Positions 5,672 through 5,705 of a stretch of DNA of 5,705 nt are shown here, piece by piece. This DNA comes from Faecimorpha sp963627615 (lineage in GTDB: Bacteria; Bacillota; Clostridia; Lachnospirales; Bianqueaceae): assembly GCA_963627615.1 (NCBI GenBank), contig CAVGBV010000108.1:1-5705 (forward strand), in the 5' to 3' direction. How positions within the stretch are numbered: position 1 is the stretch's first letter; each line of letters begins with the position of its first letter. The notes under the pieces were generated by a model. That model made no database searches, had not been told where the DNA came from, and saw nothing but the letters and a program-made list of their open reading frames with translations. The position numbers and the translations under genes are program-made.

Positions 5672-5705
5672 TGTTTCCAGTGATCTATTATCTTTTCGTT
5701 ACCGC
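5671..5705 (+). CDS. Start of an unidentified gene, hydrophobic N-terminus (3' end outside window)
   Basis: Only 11 codons and part of a twelfth are visible: with TTG read as Met, the product begins MFPVIYYLFVT. The segment is almost entirely hydrophobic or aromatic, which suggests a membrane anchor or multi-pass membrane protein, but it is too short to identify. No ATG is available between the in-frame TAA at 5656-5658 and the window end. TTG 5671 has the best Shine-Dalgarno spacing, TTG 5668 is possible, and GTG 5680 is too far. It has its own promoter, so it is probably a separate unit from the glycosidase-like gene. Confidence 0.5.
   Translation, partial: MFPVIYYLFVT

Overview
The window looks like a low-to-mid GC Firmicute chromosome, most likely a clostridial anaerobe of the Lachnospiraceae type. 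Three things support this: a SUF iron-sulfur assembly operon that uses the zinc scaffold-like transferase SufU rather than SufE or SufA; the order sufB-sufD-sufS-sufU, which is the clostridial arrangement, whereas Bacilli have sufCDSUB; and purine-rich Shine-Dalgarno sites with some TTG starts. The genus-level placement is inferred from these features, not from a search.

Region 1 (1-3573) is the distal part of the suf operon. It holds the C-terminal ~288 residues of SufB (5' end outside the window), then complete sufD, sufS and sufU. Consecutive genes overlap by 1, 26 and 8 nt, so the block is one translationally coupled transcript. SufS takes sulfur from cysteine, SufU accepts the persulfide through its zinc-site cysteines, and SufB/SufD (with the ATPase SufC, presumably upstream) form the scaffold on which clusters are built. 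All key catalytic residues are present. A strong intrinsic terminator (3586-3624) closes the operon.

Region 2 (3664-5594) encodes an unrecognised cytosolic protein. It looks like a two-domain enzyme: a beta-rich N-terminal half and a helical C-terminal half resembling six-hairpin (alpha/alpha barrel) glycosidases. The reading frame is broken at about 4806-4833. The first frame stops at 4833, and the second, in the -1 frame, carries the rest of the same protein. The rejoined product is about 643 residues. The break could be a mutation, an assembly error or, less likely, programmed -1 frameshifting at an A-AAA-AGG-TAA site.

Region 3 (5595-5705) is a compact regulatory segment leading into a new plus-strand gene that runs off the window. 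A well-formed extended -10 promoter (TTGCGA, 17 nt, TGaTACAAT) overlaps a 12-bp inverted repeat that contains the Shine-Dalgarno site and ends on the TTG start. This may be an operator, or a hairpin that silences translation of read-through mRNA only. It and the frameshift are the most interesting observations here. I found no complete new defence or mobile system, tRNA, rRNA, CRISPR or insertion sequence.
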